Below, one piece after another: positions 1-6,128 of a stretch of 7,276 bases of DNA. How positions within the stretch are numbered: the stretch's first letter is position 1; the number at the start of each line of letters is the position of its first letter. The notes under the pieces are model-generated. The model ran no database searches. It was not told the origin of the DNA and worked only from the letters and a program-made list of their open reading frames with translations. The DNA comes from an uncultured Oscillospiraceae bacterium (GTDB lineage Bacteria > Bacillota > Clostridia > Oscillospirales > Ruminococcaceae), in the NCBI GenBank assembly GCA_934481445.1, contig CAKSPC010000071.1, positions 1 to 7,276 of the forward strand, given 5' to 3'. Both the position numbers and the translations under genes were made by a program.

Positions 1-486
1 CAGGTCCGCCCCCGCCTTTGAAGCGGAATACGGGCTGGAAGCGCGTATCGGCGAGTCCTCGGTAAACAATAAATCGTGCCTGTCGAGCGGCAGGTCGCCG
101 TAGACTTCGTCGGTGGATACCTGATGAAATCTGCGGACTCCATACACGCGGCAGGCGTCCATAATATTCTGTGTACCAATTATGTTTGTATTCAGGAATA
201 TTCCCGGGTCCTCAATGGAGCGGTCAACGTGGCTTTCCGCCGCGAAATTCACAACGATATCGGGGCGCTTTTCCTCAAAAACGCGAAGCACGGCGCCGCG
301 GTCGTTGATGTCCGCCCTGCAAAAGCAGAAACGCGGATCATGCATAACTGGCGCGAGGGTTTCGGTATTGCCCGCATACGTAAGGCTGTCAAGGCATATC
401 ACCTCATATTCGGGGTGATTTTTCAGCATATAATGCACAAAATTGCCGCCGATAAATCCTGCGCCGCCCGTTACAATGATCTTCAT
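1..486 (-). CDS. rfbB: dTDP-glucose 4,6-dehydratase, N-terminal part (runs off left edge)
   Basis: Converts dTDP-glucose to dTDP-4-keto-6-deoxyglucose, the second step to dTDP-rhamnose and other 6-deoxysugars; cytoplasmic, NAD-dependent, short-chain dehydrogenase (extended SDR) fold. The 162 visible codons read without a stop to base 1. Residues 6-13 form the NAD-binding TGGAGFIG glycine motif. LDSLTYAGN at 32-40 is the usual segment after the second strand, NFAAESHVDRS at 80-90 is diagnostic of the family, and STDEVYG at 124-130 carries the catalytic Thr-Asp-Glu. YSASKAG at 153-159 holds the catalytic Tyr153 and Lys157. Family members are about 320-360 residues, so roughly half is missing off the window. 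The start at 486 is preceded by CGGAGC, eight bases upstream of the ATG. It lies 19 bp after ugd on the same strand, so the two are very likely cotranscribed. The name is firm; whether the end product is rhamnose or another 6-deoxysugar cannot be told here. Confidence 0.96.
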   Translation of the reverse strand, partial: MKIIVTGGAGFIGGNFVHYMLKNHPEYEVICLDSLTYAGNTETLAPVMHDPRFCFCRADINDRGAVLRVFEEKRPDIVVNFAAESHVDRSIEDPGIFLNTNIIGTQNIMDACRVYGVRRFHQVSTDEVYGDLPLDRHDLLFTEDSPIRASSPYSASKAGADL

Positions 487-505
487 TGATTATGCTCCGT
501 GAATA

Positions 506-1699
506 TCAATCTCTGAAATAGATATCTCTTGTGTATACCTTGTCGGCGCAGTCGTTGAGCTCGTCCGACATACGGTTTGCGGCGATGACATCGGACACAG
601 CCTTGAATTCGCCGAAATCGTGAACGACCTTGTAGCCGCAGAATTCATCCTGCGTCAGCGTCGGCTCGTAAATTACTATCTGCGCGCCCTGCTCGCCGAG
701 AAGCGCCATGATGGTCTGGATAGCGCTCTGGCGGAAGTTATCGGAGTTTGCCTTCATGATAAGGCGGTAGATACCGATAACGGGGTTCGCCCTGCCTGCC
801 TTTTTGATGATGCTGTCCGCGATGAACTGCTTTCTTGTGCCGTTTGCGGAAACTATCGCGCGGATGATATCCTCGGGCACGCCGTTGTAGTTTGCAAGAA
901 GCTGCTTTGTATCCTTGGGCAGGCAGTAGCCGCCGTAGCCGAACGAGGGGTTGTTGTAGTGGCTGCCGATGCGCGGGTCAAGACCGACGCCCTCAATTAT
1001 CTGCTTTGCGTCAAGTCCTTTCATCTGTGCATAGGTGTCAAGCTCGTTGAAGTAGCTTACGCGCAGCGCGAGGTATGTATTGGAGAACAGCTTTACAGCC
1101 TCCGCTTCGGTGGGGTCGAGGAAAAGAACGGGGATGTCCTCCTTGATGGCGCCCTCCTTGAGAAGCTCCGCAAACTTGTGCGCCGCGGCGGTTATGCGCT
1201 CATTTCCTGCGGGCGCGCCAACGATTATTCTGGAGGGGTAAAGGTTATCGTAAAGCGCTCTGCCCTCTCTGAGAAATTCAGGGCTGAAAATGATGTTTTC
1301 GGTGTTATATTTCTCGCGGACGGACATTGTAAAGCCGACGGGCACGGTGGATTTTACTATCATAACGGCGTCGGGATTTACCTTCAGCACCTGCTTGATG
1401 ACAGCTTCCACGGAAGAGGTGTCGAAATAGTTTTTCTCGTCGTCGTAGTTGGTGGGGGTGGATATGATAACGAGGTCGGATTTCTTATATGCGTTCTCGC
1501 CGTCGGTGGTGGCGGTGAGGTCAAGCTTTGCATTTGCAAGGTAATCCTCTATTTCCTTATCGGAGATGGGGGATTTTTTGTTGTTTATCATCTCGACCTT
1601 TTCGGGGATGATATCAACGGCGTAAACCGTATTGTGCTGGGCAAGGATTATTGCATTTGACAGACCGACATAGCCTGTGCCTGCTATCGAAATAACCAT
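506..1699 (-). CDS. ugd: UDP-glucose 6-dehydrogenase
   Basis: Oxidises UDP-glucose to UDP-glucuronate in two NAD-dependent steps in the cytoplasm, supplying acidic sugar for capsule or other surface polysaccharide. The 397 residues match the short bacterial (E. coli-like) form. The N-terminal Rossmann motif is [10 protein letters not shown] (7-16). KSTVPVGFT (116-124) and FSPEFLREG (138-146) are family signatures. Lys204 and Asn208 in [14 protein letters not shown] fit the conserved active-site Lys and Asn. The catalytic cysteine is Cys259 in [12 protein letters not shown], followed by Asp263. The C-terminal UDP-binding domain includes the IVIYEP segment (341-346). The start at 1699 has a strong AAAAGGAGC site 7 bases upstream. 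It is the first gene of a unit that continues into rfbB, driven by a consensus promoter about 100 bp upstream. It is G+C rich, unlike the adjacent glf. A long open frame on the opposite strand (620-1660) is a shadow. Confidence 0.97.
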   Translation of the reverse strand: MVISIAGTGYVGLSNAIILAQHNTVYAVDIIPEKVEMINNKKSPISDKEIEDYLANAKLDLTATTDGENAYKKSDLVIISTPTNYDDEKNYFDTSSVEAVIKQVLKVNPDAVMIVKSTVPVGFTMSVREKYNTENIIFSPEFLREGRALYDNLYPSRIIVGAPAGNERITAAAHKFAELLKEGAIKEDIPVLFLDPTEAEAVKLFSNTYLALRVSYFNELDTYAQMKGLDAKQIIEGVGLDPRIGSHYNNPSFGYGGYCLPKDTKQLLANYNGVPEDIIRAIVSANGTRKQFIADSIIKKAGRANPVIGIYRLIMKANSDNFRQSAIQTIMALLGEQGAQIVIYEPTLTQDEFCGYKVVHDFGEFKAVSDVIAANRMSDELNDCADKVYTRDIYFRD

Positions 1700-1742
1700 T
1701 TTGTAAGCTCCTTTTCCTATTATTTAGATATGCCCCGATAAC

Positions 1743-1767
1743 ATCCGCACCAACCAAAAAAGCGGAT
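1743..1767 (-). other. possible hairpin in the ugd leader
   Basis: On the minus strand ATCCGC is followed after 13 bases by GCGGAT, a perfect 6-bp inverted repeat. It lies in the roughly 95-base untranslated leader between the ugd promoter and its ribosome binding site. The loop is T-rich (TTTTTTGGTTGGT). There is no U-run after it, so it is not a simple terminator. It could affect transcript stability or translation, or be chance. I do not recognise any riboswitch class here. Confidence 0.3.
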
Positions 1768-1801
1768 AAAAACGTTCAGGCAATTACATTCATCTTTGGA
1801 T

Positions 1802-1830
1802 ATTATACATCAATCCGAATTTTTTGTCAA
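1802..1830 (-). promoter_or_regulatory. sigma-A promoter for ugd-rfbB
   Basis: Read on the minus strand, TTGACA (1825-1830) is followed by exactly 17 bases and then TATAAT (1802-1807). Both hexamers match consensus perfectly. Transcription should begin near 1795, giving a leader of about 95 bases before the ugd ATG. It lies in the 210-bp gap after glf, so ugd-rfbB can be expressed independently of glf. No clear terminator was seen between the glf stop and this promoter, so read-through from glf is also possible. Confidence 0.88.
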
Positions 1831-1909
1831 TACATATAATAATACAACAGGAATCCATAGGAATACCCCATTTTATATAATATCACACAGATACAATACT
1901 ATAACATAC

Positions 1910-3010
1910 TCATGTGCCGAACTCTTTTTTCGCTAAGTGCAATGCCATGGCTATAACTTTGTCCATGTCATAATATTTGTATGTGCCAAGACGTCCTCCA
2001 AAGATAACATTTTTCTCGTTCTCAGCAAGCATACTATACTGCTCATAAAGCACGTTATTTTTTTCATTATTTATCGGATAATATGGATCAACGCCCTTCA
2101 CCCATTCCAAGGAATACTCTCGGCTTATAACTGTCGTCGGCTGAGTTCCAAATTCAAAGTGCTTATGCTCTATTATTCTTGTAAATGGAATATCAGTTGA
2201 CGTGTAATTGACCACCGCATTGCCCTGATAATTATCCAAATCCAGCTTCTCGGTTTCAAAGCGTACAGAGCGATATTCCAGCACACCAAGCTTATATTTG
2301 AAATATTCATCTATCATACCAGTATAGACAGTCTTTACAGCAACGCCGGGATTTGTCTTTATGAAATCAATATAATCCGTATCCGTGATTATATCTGCCT
2401 TTTCTAACATTTTTTTAATTATCTGTGTATATCCACCTATTGGGATTCCCTGATAACGGTCATTAAAGTAGTTGTTGTTGTATGTAAACCTTAGTGGCAA
2501 ACGCTTTATAATAAAAGCAGGCAGCTCTGAACAAGGCCTTCCCCACTGTTTCTCGGTGTAACCCTTGATAAGCTTCTCATAAACATCTCTTCCAACAAGC
2601 TTCAGAGCCTGTTCCTCAAGGTTATTTGGTTCACCGATATTTAAACTTTTTATTTGGTCAGCAATTATTTTCTTTGCTTCTGCAGGAGTTTTTATACCCC
2701 ACATTCTGCTGAATGTATTCATATTGAACGGCAGATTATAAATTTCATCACCATAAACTGCAACAGGAGTATTTATATAGTTGTTGAACTCAGCAAAATG
2801 ATTGATATAATCCCATATTTTTTTGTCGGATGTGTGAAAAATATGGGCACCATACCTATGCACATTTATTCCGTCGATTCTATCAGTATAAACATTTCCG
2901 CCAACATGTGAACGCTTGTCAATAACAAGGCATTTTTTTCTTCTAAGACCTGCTTCATAGGCAAAAACTGAACCAAACAATCCTGAACCTACAATCAAAT
3001 AATCGTACAT
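1910..3010 (-). CDS. glf: UDP-galactopyranose mutase
   Basis: FAD-dependent ring contraction of UDP-galactopyranose to UDP-galactofuranose, the donor for galactofuranose in surface glycans; cytoplasmic. Two adjacent ATGs (3013 and 3010) are possible. I prefer 3010 because the GGGGG ribosome site then has 6 bases of spacing rather than 3, giving 366 residues, the usual family length. Numbering from the longer form: FAD-binding VGSGLFGSV at 8-16, acidic D32, GGNVYTD at 38-44, RYGAHIFHTSD at 53-63 and Trp157 in EKQWG. Conserved arginines expected at the active site are at 171 (RLPLR), 248/251 (YRSVRFE), 279 (TRIIEHKHF) and 341 (FGGRLGTYKYYDMD). The identification is firm. The gene is much more A+T rich than ugd: lines 2041-2100, 2401-2460 and 2701-2760 have 19-20 G+C of 60, against 35-38 of 60 in two ugd lines. 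It is therefore probably an import. It has its own promoter and faces away from the phage-like gene. Confidence 0.97.
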   Translation of the reverse strand: MYDYLIVGSGLFGSVFAYEAGLRRKKCLVIDKRSHVGGNVYTDRIDGINVHRYGAHIFHTSDKKIWDYINHFAEFNNYINTPVAVYGDEIYNLPFNMNTFSRMWGIKTPAEAKKIIADQIKSLNIGEPNNLEEQALKLVGRDVYEKLIKGYTEKQWGRPCSELPAFIIKRLPLRFTYNNNYFNDRYQGIPIGGYTQIIKKMLEKADIITDTDYIDFIKTNPGVAVKTVYTGMIDEYFKYKLGVLEYRSVRFETEKLDLDNYQGNAVVNYTSTDIPFTRIIEHKHFEFGTQPTTVISREYSLEWVKGVDPYYPINNEKNNVLYEQYSMLAENEKNVIFGGRLGTYKYYDMDKVIAMALHLAKKEFGT

Positions 3011-3116
3011 CATCTGCCCCCATAGTTATAATTAATAATTACACTTCGCACTTTTTCAAATTACAGTTTTGTCCTCTAAAATCACATTGCTATATTGCAT
3101 GAACATTTTTTATTAT

Positions 3117-3146
3117 ATTATATCACATATTGTTCTGCCATGTCAA
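3117..3146 (-). promoter_or_regulatory. sigma-A promoter for glf, extended -10
   Basis: On the minus strand TTGACA (3141-3146) is followed by 18 bases and TATAAT (3117-3122). A TG one base before the -10 makes it an extended -10 element. A second overlapping TATAAT lies at 3112-3117. The start of transcription would be near 3110, about 100 bases ahead of the glf start. A weaker alternative (TTGAAA at about 3056 with a poor TATTAA) lies closer to the gene. Confidence 0.8.
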
Positions 3147-3190
3147 ATCAAAAACAATATCAGAAATGCAGTTTTTTTCAGTCAGATCCA

Positions 3191-3199
3191 TGCTAATAT
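3191..3199 (+). promoter_or_regulatory. weak candidate extended -10 promoter for the phage-like gene
   Basis: TGCTAATAT resembles an extended -10 element (TGn plus TAATAT). No good -35 is visible 16-18 bases upstream, only a T-run. Transcription would start around 3206, about 30 bases before the ATG and inside the TGCGGA palindrome. It is offered only because no better plus-strand promoter is seen in the divergent spacer. Confidence 0.28.
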
Positions 3200-3204
3200 A
3201 TTTT

Positions 3205-3218
3205 TGCGGAAATCCGCA
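3205..3218. promoter_or_regulatory. short palindrome ahead of the phage-like gene, possible operator
   Basis: TGCGGA and TCCGCA form a perfect 6-bp inverted repeat around AA, four bases before the purine-rich ribosome site (AGAGAGGA, 3222-3229) of the gene at 3236. The position fits an operator or a small leader hairpin. The spacing is too tight for a stable RNA loop, which slightly favours a protein site. Chance is possible. Confidence 0.3.
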
Positions 3219-3235
3219 GAAAGAGAGGAAAAATC

Positions 3236-4240
3236 ATGGCAGATATAAAAACAGCCAATCTGACAGGCACAGAATGCAAGGTTCCAATAAACGGATATTC
3301 ATGTTGGATACGAAATGACGGTTCAGCCAAGGTGTATGGTTCTGATAAACCCGGAATCATTCCGGGAAAAGATAGGGTCATTTGCATTAACGGAGGCTGC
3401 TGGGCACCCGTTGATATTACTGACGGAAATATTTATCTCAGCGGCGAAGGCACGGTCCAACTATACGGCACAGCAACTGATGAGTTACCATTTGGATCAG
3501 GAAGTGATATTATAACAACATCATCTGTCCTTAATACATTATATTCTCTTCAGGGTAATGTTCCTTTTTCAAAAATTGAAATTTGCGGAGAAGTTGCAAA
3601 CAGTGCAGTTACAATAAAACTATGTGGCAAGAACCTCATAACTTATCCTTATCGACAGAAAAGCGGAACAATTAACGGCGTTACCTTTACAGTTAACGAT
3701 AATGGAACCATCACCGCAAACGGCACTGCAACGGCAAATACAAATTTTTATCTGTGTTTTGATAAGCAGCTTTATTATCCATTCGGGAAATATACAATGT
3801 CAGGATGCCCTATGGGCGGGTCTTTAAGTACTTACCGCATGGAAGCGTATTCTTACAACGATGAGAACAAAATCGTTTTTTCAGAAAAAGATATTGGTGA
3901 CGGCGCTGTATTTGAACTGAAAAAAGATCTGTACTTTGGCATAAGAATAGGAATATATTCTGGAGTCGTCTGCAATAACCTTACATTCAGACCTCAGCTG
4001 GAATGTGGCGCAGAAGCCACATCATATGAACCCTATCACGGAAACACCGTTACGGTAACGCCCGACTGTGTGCCGTATACCGTCCCCAACGACATCCGCC
4101 AGCAAGACGGCGTTAATAACATCATGGTGTCCGCAGGCACGGTGCAGGTCACGGGGGTAAGGCGCGACGCTGCGCTTAAAAGAGTATGGGACAAGCTTGA
4201 CGAGCTGACTACGGCGATAATCGTAAGCAACGGAGATTAA
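3236..4240 (+). CDS. phage minor-structural / tail-fibre-like protein
   Basis: A 334-residue protein that reads like a structural protein from Clostridia prophage tail or baseplate modules; no enzymatic motif is seen. Residues 1-90 form a short beta-rich opening (MADIKTANLTGTECKVPING..., then SGEGTVQLYGTATDELPF), the style of small phage accessory domains. Residues 130-267 begin KNLITYPY, run through INGVTFTVNDNGTITANGTA and end FRPQLECGAEATSYEPY. This matches a lectin-like beta-sandwich pattern common in phage minor structural proteins. Residues 268-334 are a separate tail ending in a predicted helix (ALKRVWDKLDELTTAI). There is no signal peptide or membrane segment. It has eleven cysteines, many for such a protein, which suggests a cytoplasmic origin. 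The start has AGAGAGGA seven bases upstream. Base composition changes sharply inside the gene: 19 of 60 G+C at 3541-3600, 35 of 60 at 4081-4140 and 4141-4200. It overlaps no neighbour and is followed after 10 bp by a small gene. The family style is recognised; the exact role is unknown. Confidence 0.72.
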   Translation: MADIKTANLTGTECKVPINGYSCWIRNDGSAKVYGSDKPGIIPGKDRVICINGGCWAPVDITDGNIYLSGEGTVQLYGTATDELPFGSGSDIITTSSVLNTLYSLQGNVPFSKIEICGEVANSAVTIKLCGKNLITYPYRQKSGTINGVTFTVNDNGTITANGTATANTNFYLCFDKQLYYPFGKYTMSGCPMGGSLSTYRMEAYSYNDENKIVFSEKDIGDGAVFELKKDLYFGIRIGIYSGVVCNNLTFRPQLECGAEATSYEPYHGNTVTVTPDCVPYTVPNDIRQQDGVNNIMVSAGTVQVTGVRRDAALKRVWDKLDELTTAIIVSNGD

Positions 4241-4250
4241 GGAGGATCTT

Positions 4251-4445
4251 ATGTTTGATTTTACAAAGTGGATAGTTGACAACCTGATAGCAGGCGTGAA
4301 GAACGGTGCTTTTCCGCGCGAGTGGGCTGCGGTGCAGCTGGCCAATTACTATGTCAAGGAAAAAATAACCGATAAAGACATAGAGCGCTTTGACGAGGAA
4401 ACCGCACTCCCCGTCGGGGAAGAAGATATCACCGCGGAACAGTGA
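4251..4445 (+). CDS. small XkdX-like phage-associated protein
   Basis: A 64-residue protein, acidic toward its C-terminus, with no membrane segment. The central stretch, with NGAFPREW and then YYVKEKITDKDIERF, resembles the XkdX-type small proteins (a short helical motif ending in K-I-T-x-x-D/E) that lie after tail-fibre genes and before holins in Firmicute prophages. The function of that family is unknown. The resemblance is from memory of the pattern, not from a search. The start has an excellent AAGGAGG site (4239-4245) with 5 bases of spacing. It begins 10 bp after the phage-like gene and is followed at once by a terminator, so the two form a bicistronic unit. No holin or lysin follows, which would be expected in an intact phage module. 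Confidence 0.68.
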   Translation: MFDFTKWIVDNLIAGVKNGAFPREWAAVQLANYYVKEKITDKDIERFDEETALPVGEEDITAEQ

Positions 4446-4462
4446 CCGCATAATTTACACGA

Positions 4463-4489
4463 CCGGGGACAGAAATGTCCTCGGTTTTT
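4463..4489 (+). terminator. rho-independent terminator of the phage-like pair
   Basis: Nine-base-pair stem (4463-4471 with 4476-4484, one G-T pair) closed by a GAAA loop, followed by five T. It lies 17 bases after the small gene's stop and isolates the two-gene unit from the deacetylase remnant downstream. Confidence 0.88.
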
Positions 4490-4497
4490 CGGCTTAG

Positions 4498-5187
4498 CAG
4501 ATCCGTTATCACTGCGCCTTTCCATCCCTGTCCACCCCCGACAGCGTCGACTGGAAAGAACCCACCCCTGAGGAAATAAAGGACCGCATTCTCGACAAGA
4601 CGAAATCGGGGTCTATCCTGCTGTTCCACAACGACCTTGAAAACACCACCGAGGCGCTTCCACAGATACTCGCCGAGCTGAAAGCGCGCGGGTTTGAGTT
4701 CGTCCCCGTCAGCGAGCTCGTCTATAAGGACAACTACACCATCGACGCCAACGGCGAGCAGTCGCAGATAGTTCAGAGCAGCCTTGATGTCAACGAAATA
4801 GCGGGTATGTCCGACGACGAGATACGCGCGGTGATAGCGCAGAATGCCGATAAGCTTGCCGCCGCGGGCTTCACCGAGGAGCAGGCTCTCGCCGCAGCCG
4901 CCGCGCTCAAAAACAACGATGATATCCCCGAAGAAGTGCAGGCGGTCATCTCGCAGTTTGCAGACGCACTCCCCGTTTCCGCGGGTGACGGCAACGATGA
5001 CAATACCATCGGCGCAGAAGATAAAAACCTCGGCGAAGATACCGCAGATAATGACAATTCGAAAAACGACCCCGACAAGGACGGCTCCGTAACATCCGAA
5101 AGCGAAACCGAAAGCACCTCCGAAACCCTTATCAAGGGCGAGGGCACAGACAGTGCCGCTTCCGACGAAACCGCAGATAAAAAGTAA
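4498..5187 (+). pseudogene. polysaccharide deacetylase, 3' remnant with acidic tail
   Basis: An open frame of 229 codons from an in-frame TAG (4495-4497) to the TAA at 5187. Homology becomes visible at about 4531 with STPDSVDWKEPTPEEIKDR, then SGSILLFHNDLENTTEALP and FEFVPVSELV. This is the typical end of the NodB-fold deacetylase domain that removes acetyl groups from peptidoglycan or other glycans outside the cell. The motif-5 histidine (LFHN, codon at 4627) is present. The metal-binding TFDD and HxxxH motifs and the signal sequence are absent. No ATG, GTG or TTG occurs in frame before 4807, and no ribosome site is seen there, so this part is probably not translated. From 4804 the protein continues into a tail rich in D, E, S and N with a small duplicated helix and no wall-anchor motif. 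The 5' end was most likely lost when the phage-like pair and its terminator were joined here. A separate small protein starting at Met 4807 is possible but has no good ribosome site. Confidence 0.8.
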
Positions 5188-5198
5188 TACTTACCGAA

Positions 5199-5242
5199 AT
5201 CCCCCGCACAGTTTTTCGAATGTGCGGGGGATATTTTATTTT
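5199..5242. terminator. strong terminator between the deacetylase remnant and the lipid operon
   Basis: A perfect 12-bp stem (ATCCCCCGCACA with its complement, 5199-5210 and 5221-5232) and a 10-base loop, followed on the plus strand by ATTTTATTTTA. It clearly serves the plus-strand deacetylase gene. It also sits 8 bases past the stop of the minus-strand kinase gene, where it could stop transcription as well, although the minus-strand U-run is weak. Confidence 0.9.
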
Positions 5243-6128
5243 ATACTGTCTGCGCGGTATGCTCCGCCCTGACCTTTGCGCTGCTTTTAGCGCTGTATTC
5301 GGTAACGTTGAGAATGGTTTCTCCGTCTATCTGAAGTGCGCAGGGCTTGTCGAACTTTATCGTGACTTCATCCGCCCTTACAATGTCGATGCACTCTGTA
5401 TGCTTGATATGTTCGCCATTGAATATCGACGGGAATATCATCAGAGTTTTAAGCTTGTTTGAGCCGTGCCAGATGACCACGGAGAATTTTCCCTCGGGGT
5501 CGTCCCTGCGCTGCGCGGGGGCGGGCATCATTCCGCCGCCGTAAAATCTGCCGTGCATCGTGGGGGCTATCCACACCTTTTTGTAATGTTTTTCCGCGCC
5601 GTCGATTATAACCGTCGCGTCGCAGGGCTTGAATGCGCCCAGCAGACCCTTTATCGCTATGCTCGTGTAATTAACGGGCTTGCCGTCGGCTTTCTCGCGC
5701 ATTTTGTCGCCGACCTCGCAGCAGTATCCGTCGATGCCGAAGCCTATCGCATTAAGGAAGCGGGTTTCCCTGCCGTTTACCGTAACGGTCGGCAGGTCGG
5801 ATATGTAGTCGTTTATTTTAAACGGAGCAGCGCCCTTTTCCTTTCCGACGTCGCGGAGGAAATCGTTGCCGCTGCCTGCAGCGTAATACAGGATGTCGTT
5901 GTTTATCGCGACATTGATCGTGTCGTTTACAAAGCGGTTGAGCGTTCCGTCGCCGCCGCAGATTATCACCTTATCATCCGCACCCAGCGACGAAAAGAAC
6001 TCCGTATAATCAACCTCCGCCATGCTTTTGAACGTAAGTTCTCCATCCTTGTAAAATTCGGACAGCTTTTTTGACTGCTCCCCGCAGGTATTGTTCCCCG
6101 CGAACGGGTTGTACAGCGCGTAGATCAT
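5241..6128 (-). CDS. diacylglycerol kinase family lipid kinase (YegS/DgkB type)
   Basis: A 295-residue soluble lipid kinase of the DAGK catalytic family, expected to phosphorylate diacylglycerol or a related lipid alcohol at the membrane using ATP. The N-terminal NPFAG (7-11) and the nucleotide-binding GGDGTLNRF (58-66) are diagnostic, as is GSGNDFLRD (85-93). NAIGFGID (126-133) and the C-terminal LQIDGE (265-270) are also usual in this family. The GGGMMPAPAQRRDDP stretch (197-211) fits the second domain. Length is typical. The start at 6128 has GGAGGAGC upstream, inside the end of the acyltransferase gene. The ATGA overlap of 4 bases implies translational coupling. In Firmicutes this family recycles diacylglycerol released by lipoteichoic-acid synthesis; that role is inference here, and DgkB versus YegS substrate preference cannot be decided from sequence. 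Confidence 0.92.
   Translation of the reverse strand: MIYALYNPFAGNNTCGEQSKKLSEFYKDGELTFKSMAEVDYTEFFSSLGADDKVIICGGDGTLNRFVNDTINVAINNDILYYAAGSGNDFLRDVGKEKGAAPFKINDYISDLPTVTVNGRETRFLNAIGFGIDGYCCEVGDKMREKADGKPVNYTSIAIKGLLGAFKPCDATVIIDGAEKHYKKVWIAPTMHGRFYGGGMMPAPAQRRDDPEGKFSVVIWHGSNKLKTLMIFPSIFNGEHIKHTECIDIVRADEVTIKFDKPCALQIDGETILNVTEYSAKSSAKVRAEHTAQTV

Larger units (their letters stand above)
1715..4000. other. A+T-rich segment covering glf and most of the phage-like gene
   Basis: Counted 60-base lines from 2041, 2401, 2701 and 3541 give 19-20 G+C. Lines from 661, 1141, 4081 and 4141 give 35-38, and 3961 is intermediate at 31. The left edge is near the ugd leader and the right edge is inside the phage-like gene. 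No direct repeats, integrase, transposase or tRNA were seen at the edges. It is best read as an imported or recombined segment; the edges are approximate. Confidence 0.5.

Noticed and set aside
76..489. Plus-strand frame at the left edge
   Set aside because: It is a shadow of rfbB, whose SDR motifs read cleanly on the minus strand.
620..1660. 346-codon open frame on the plus strand opposite ugd
   Set aside because: It is antisense to a clear ugd, its translation resembles no family I know, and long antisense frames are expected opposite G+C-rich genes.
4807..5187. Independent 126-residue acidic protein starting at Met 4807
   Set aside because: The frame continues upstream through clear deacetylase sequence, and no good ribosome site precedes this ATG. 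It is treated as the tail of the remnant.
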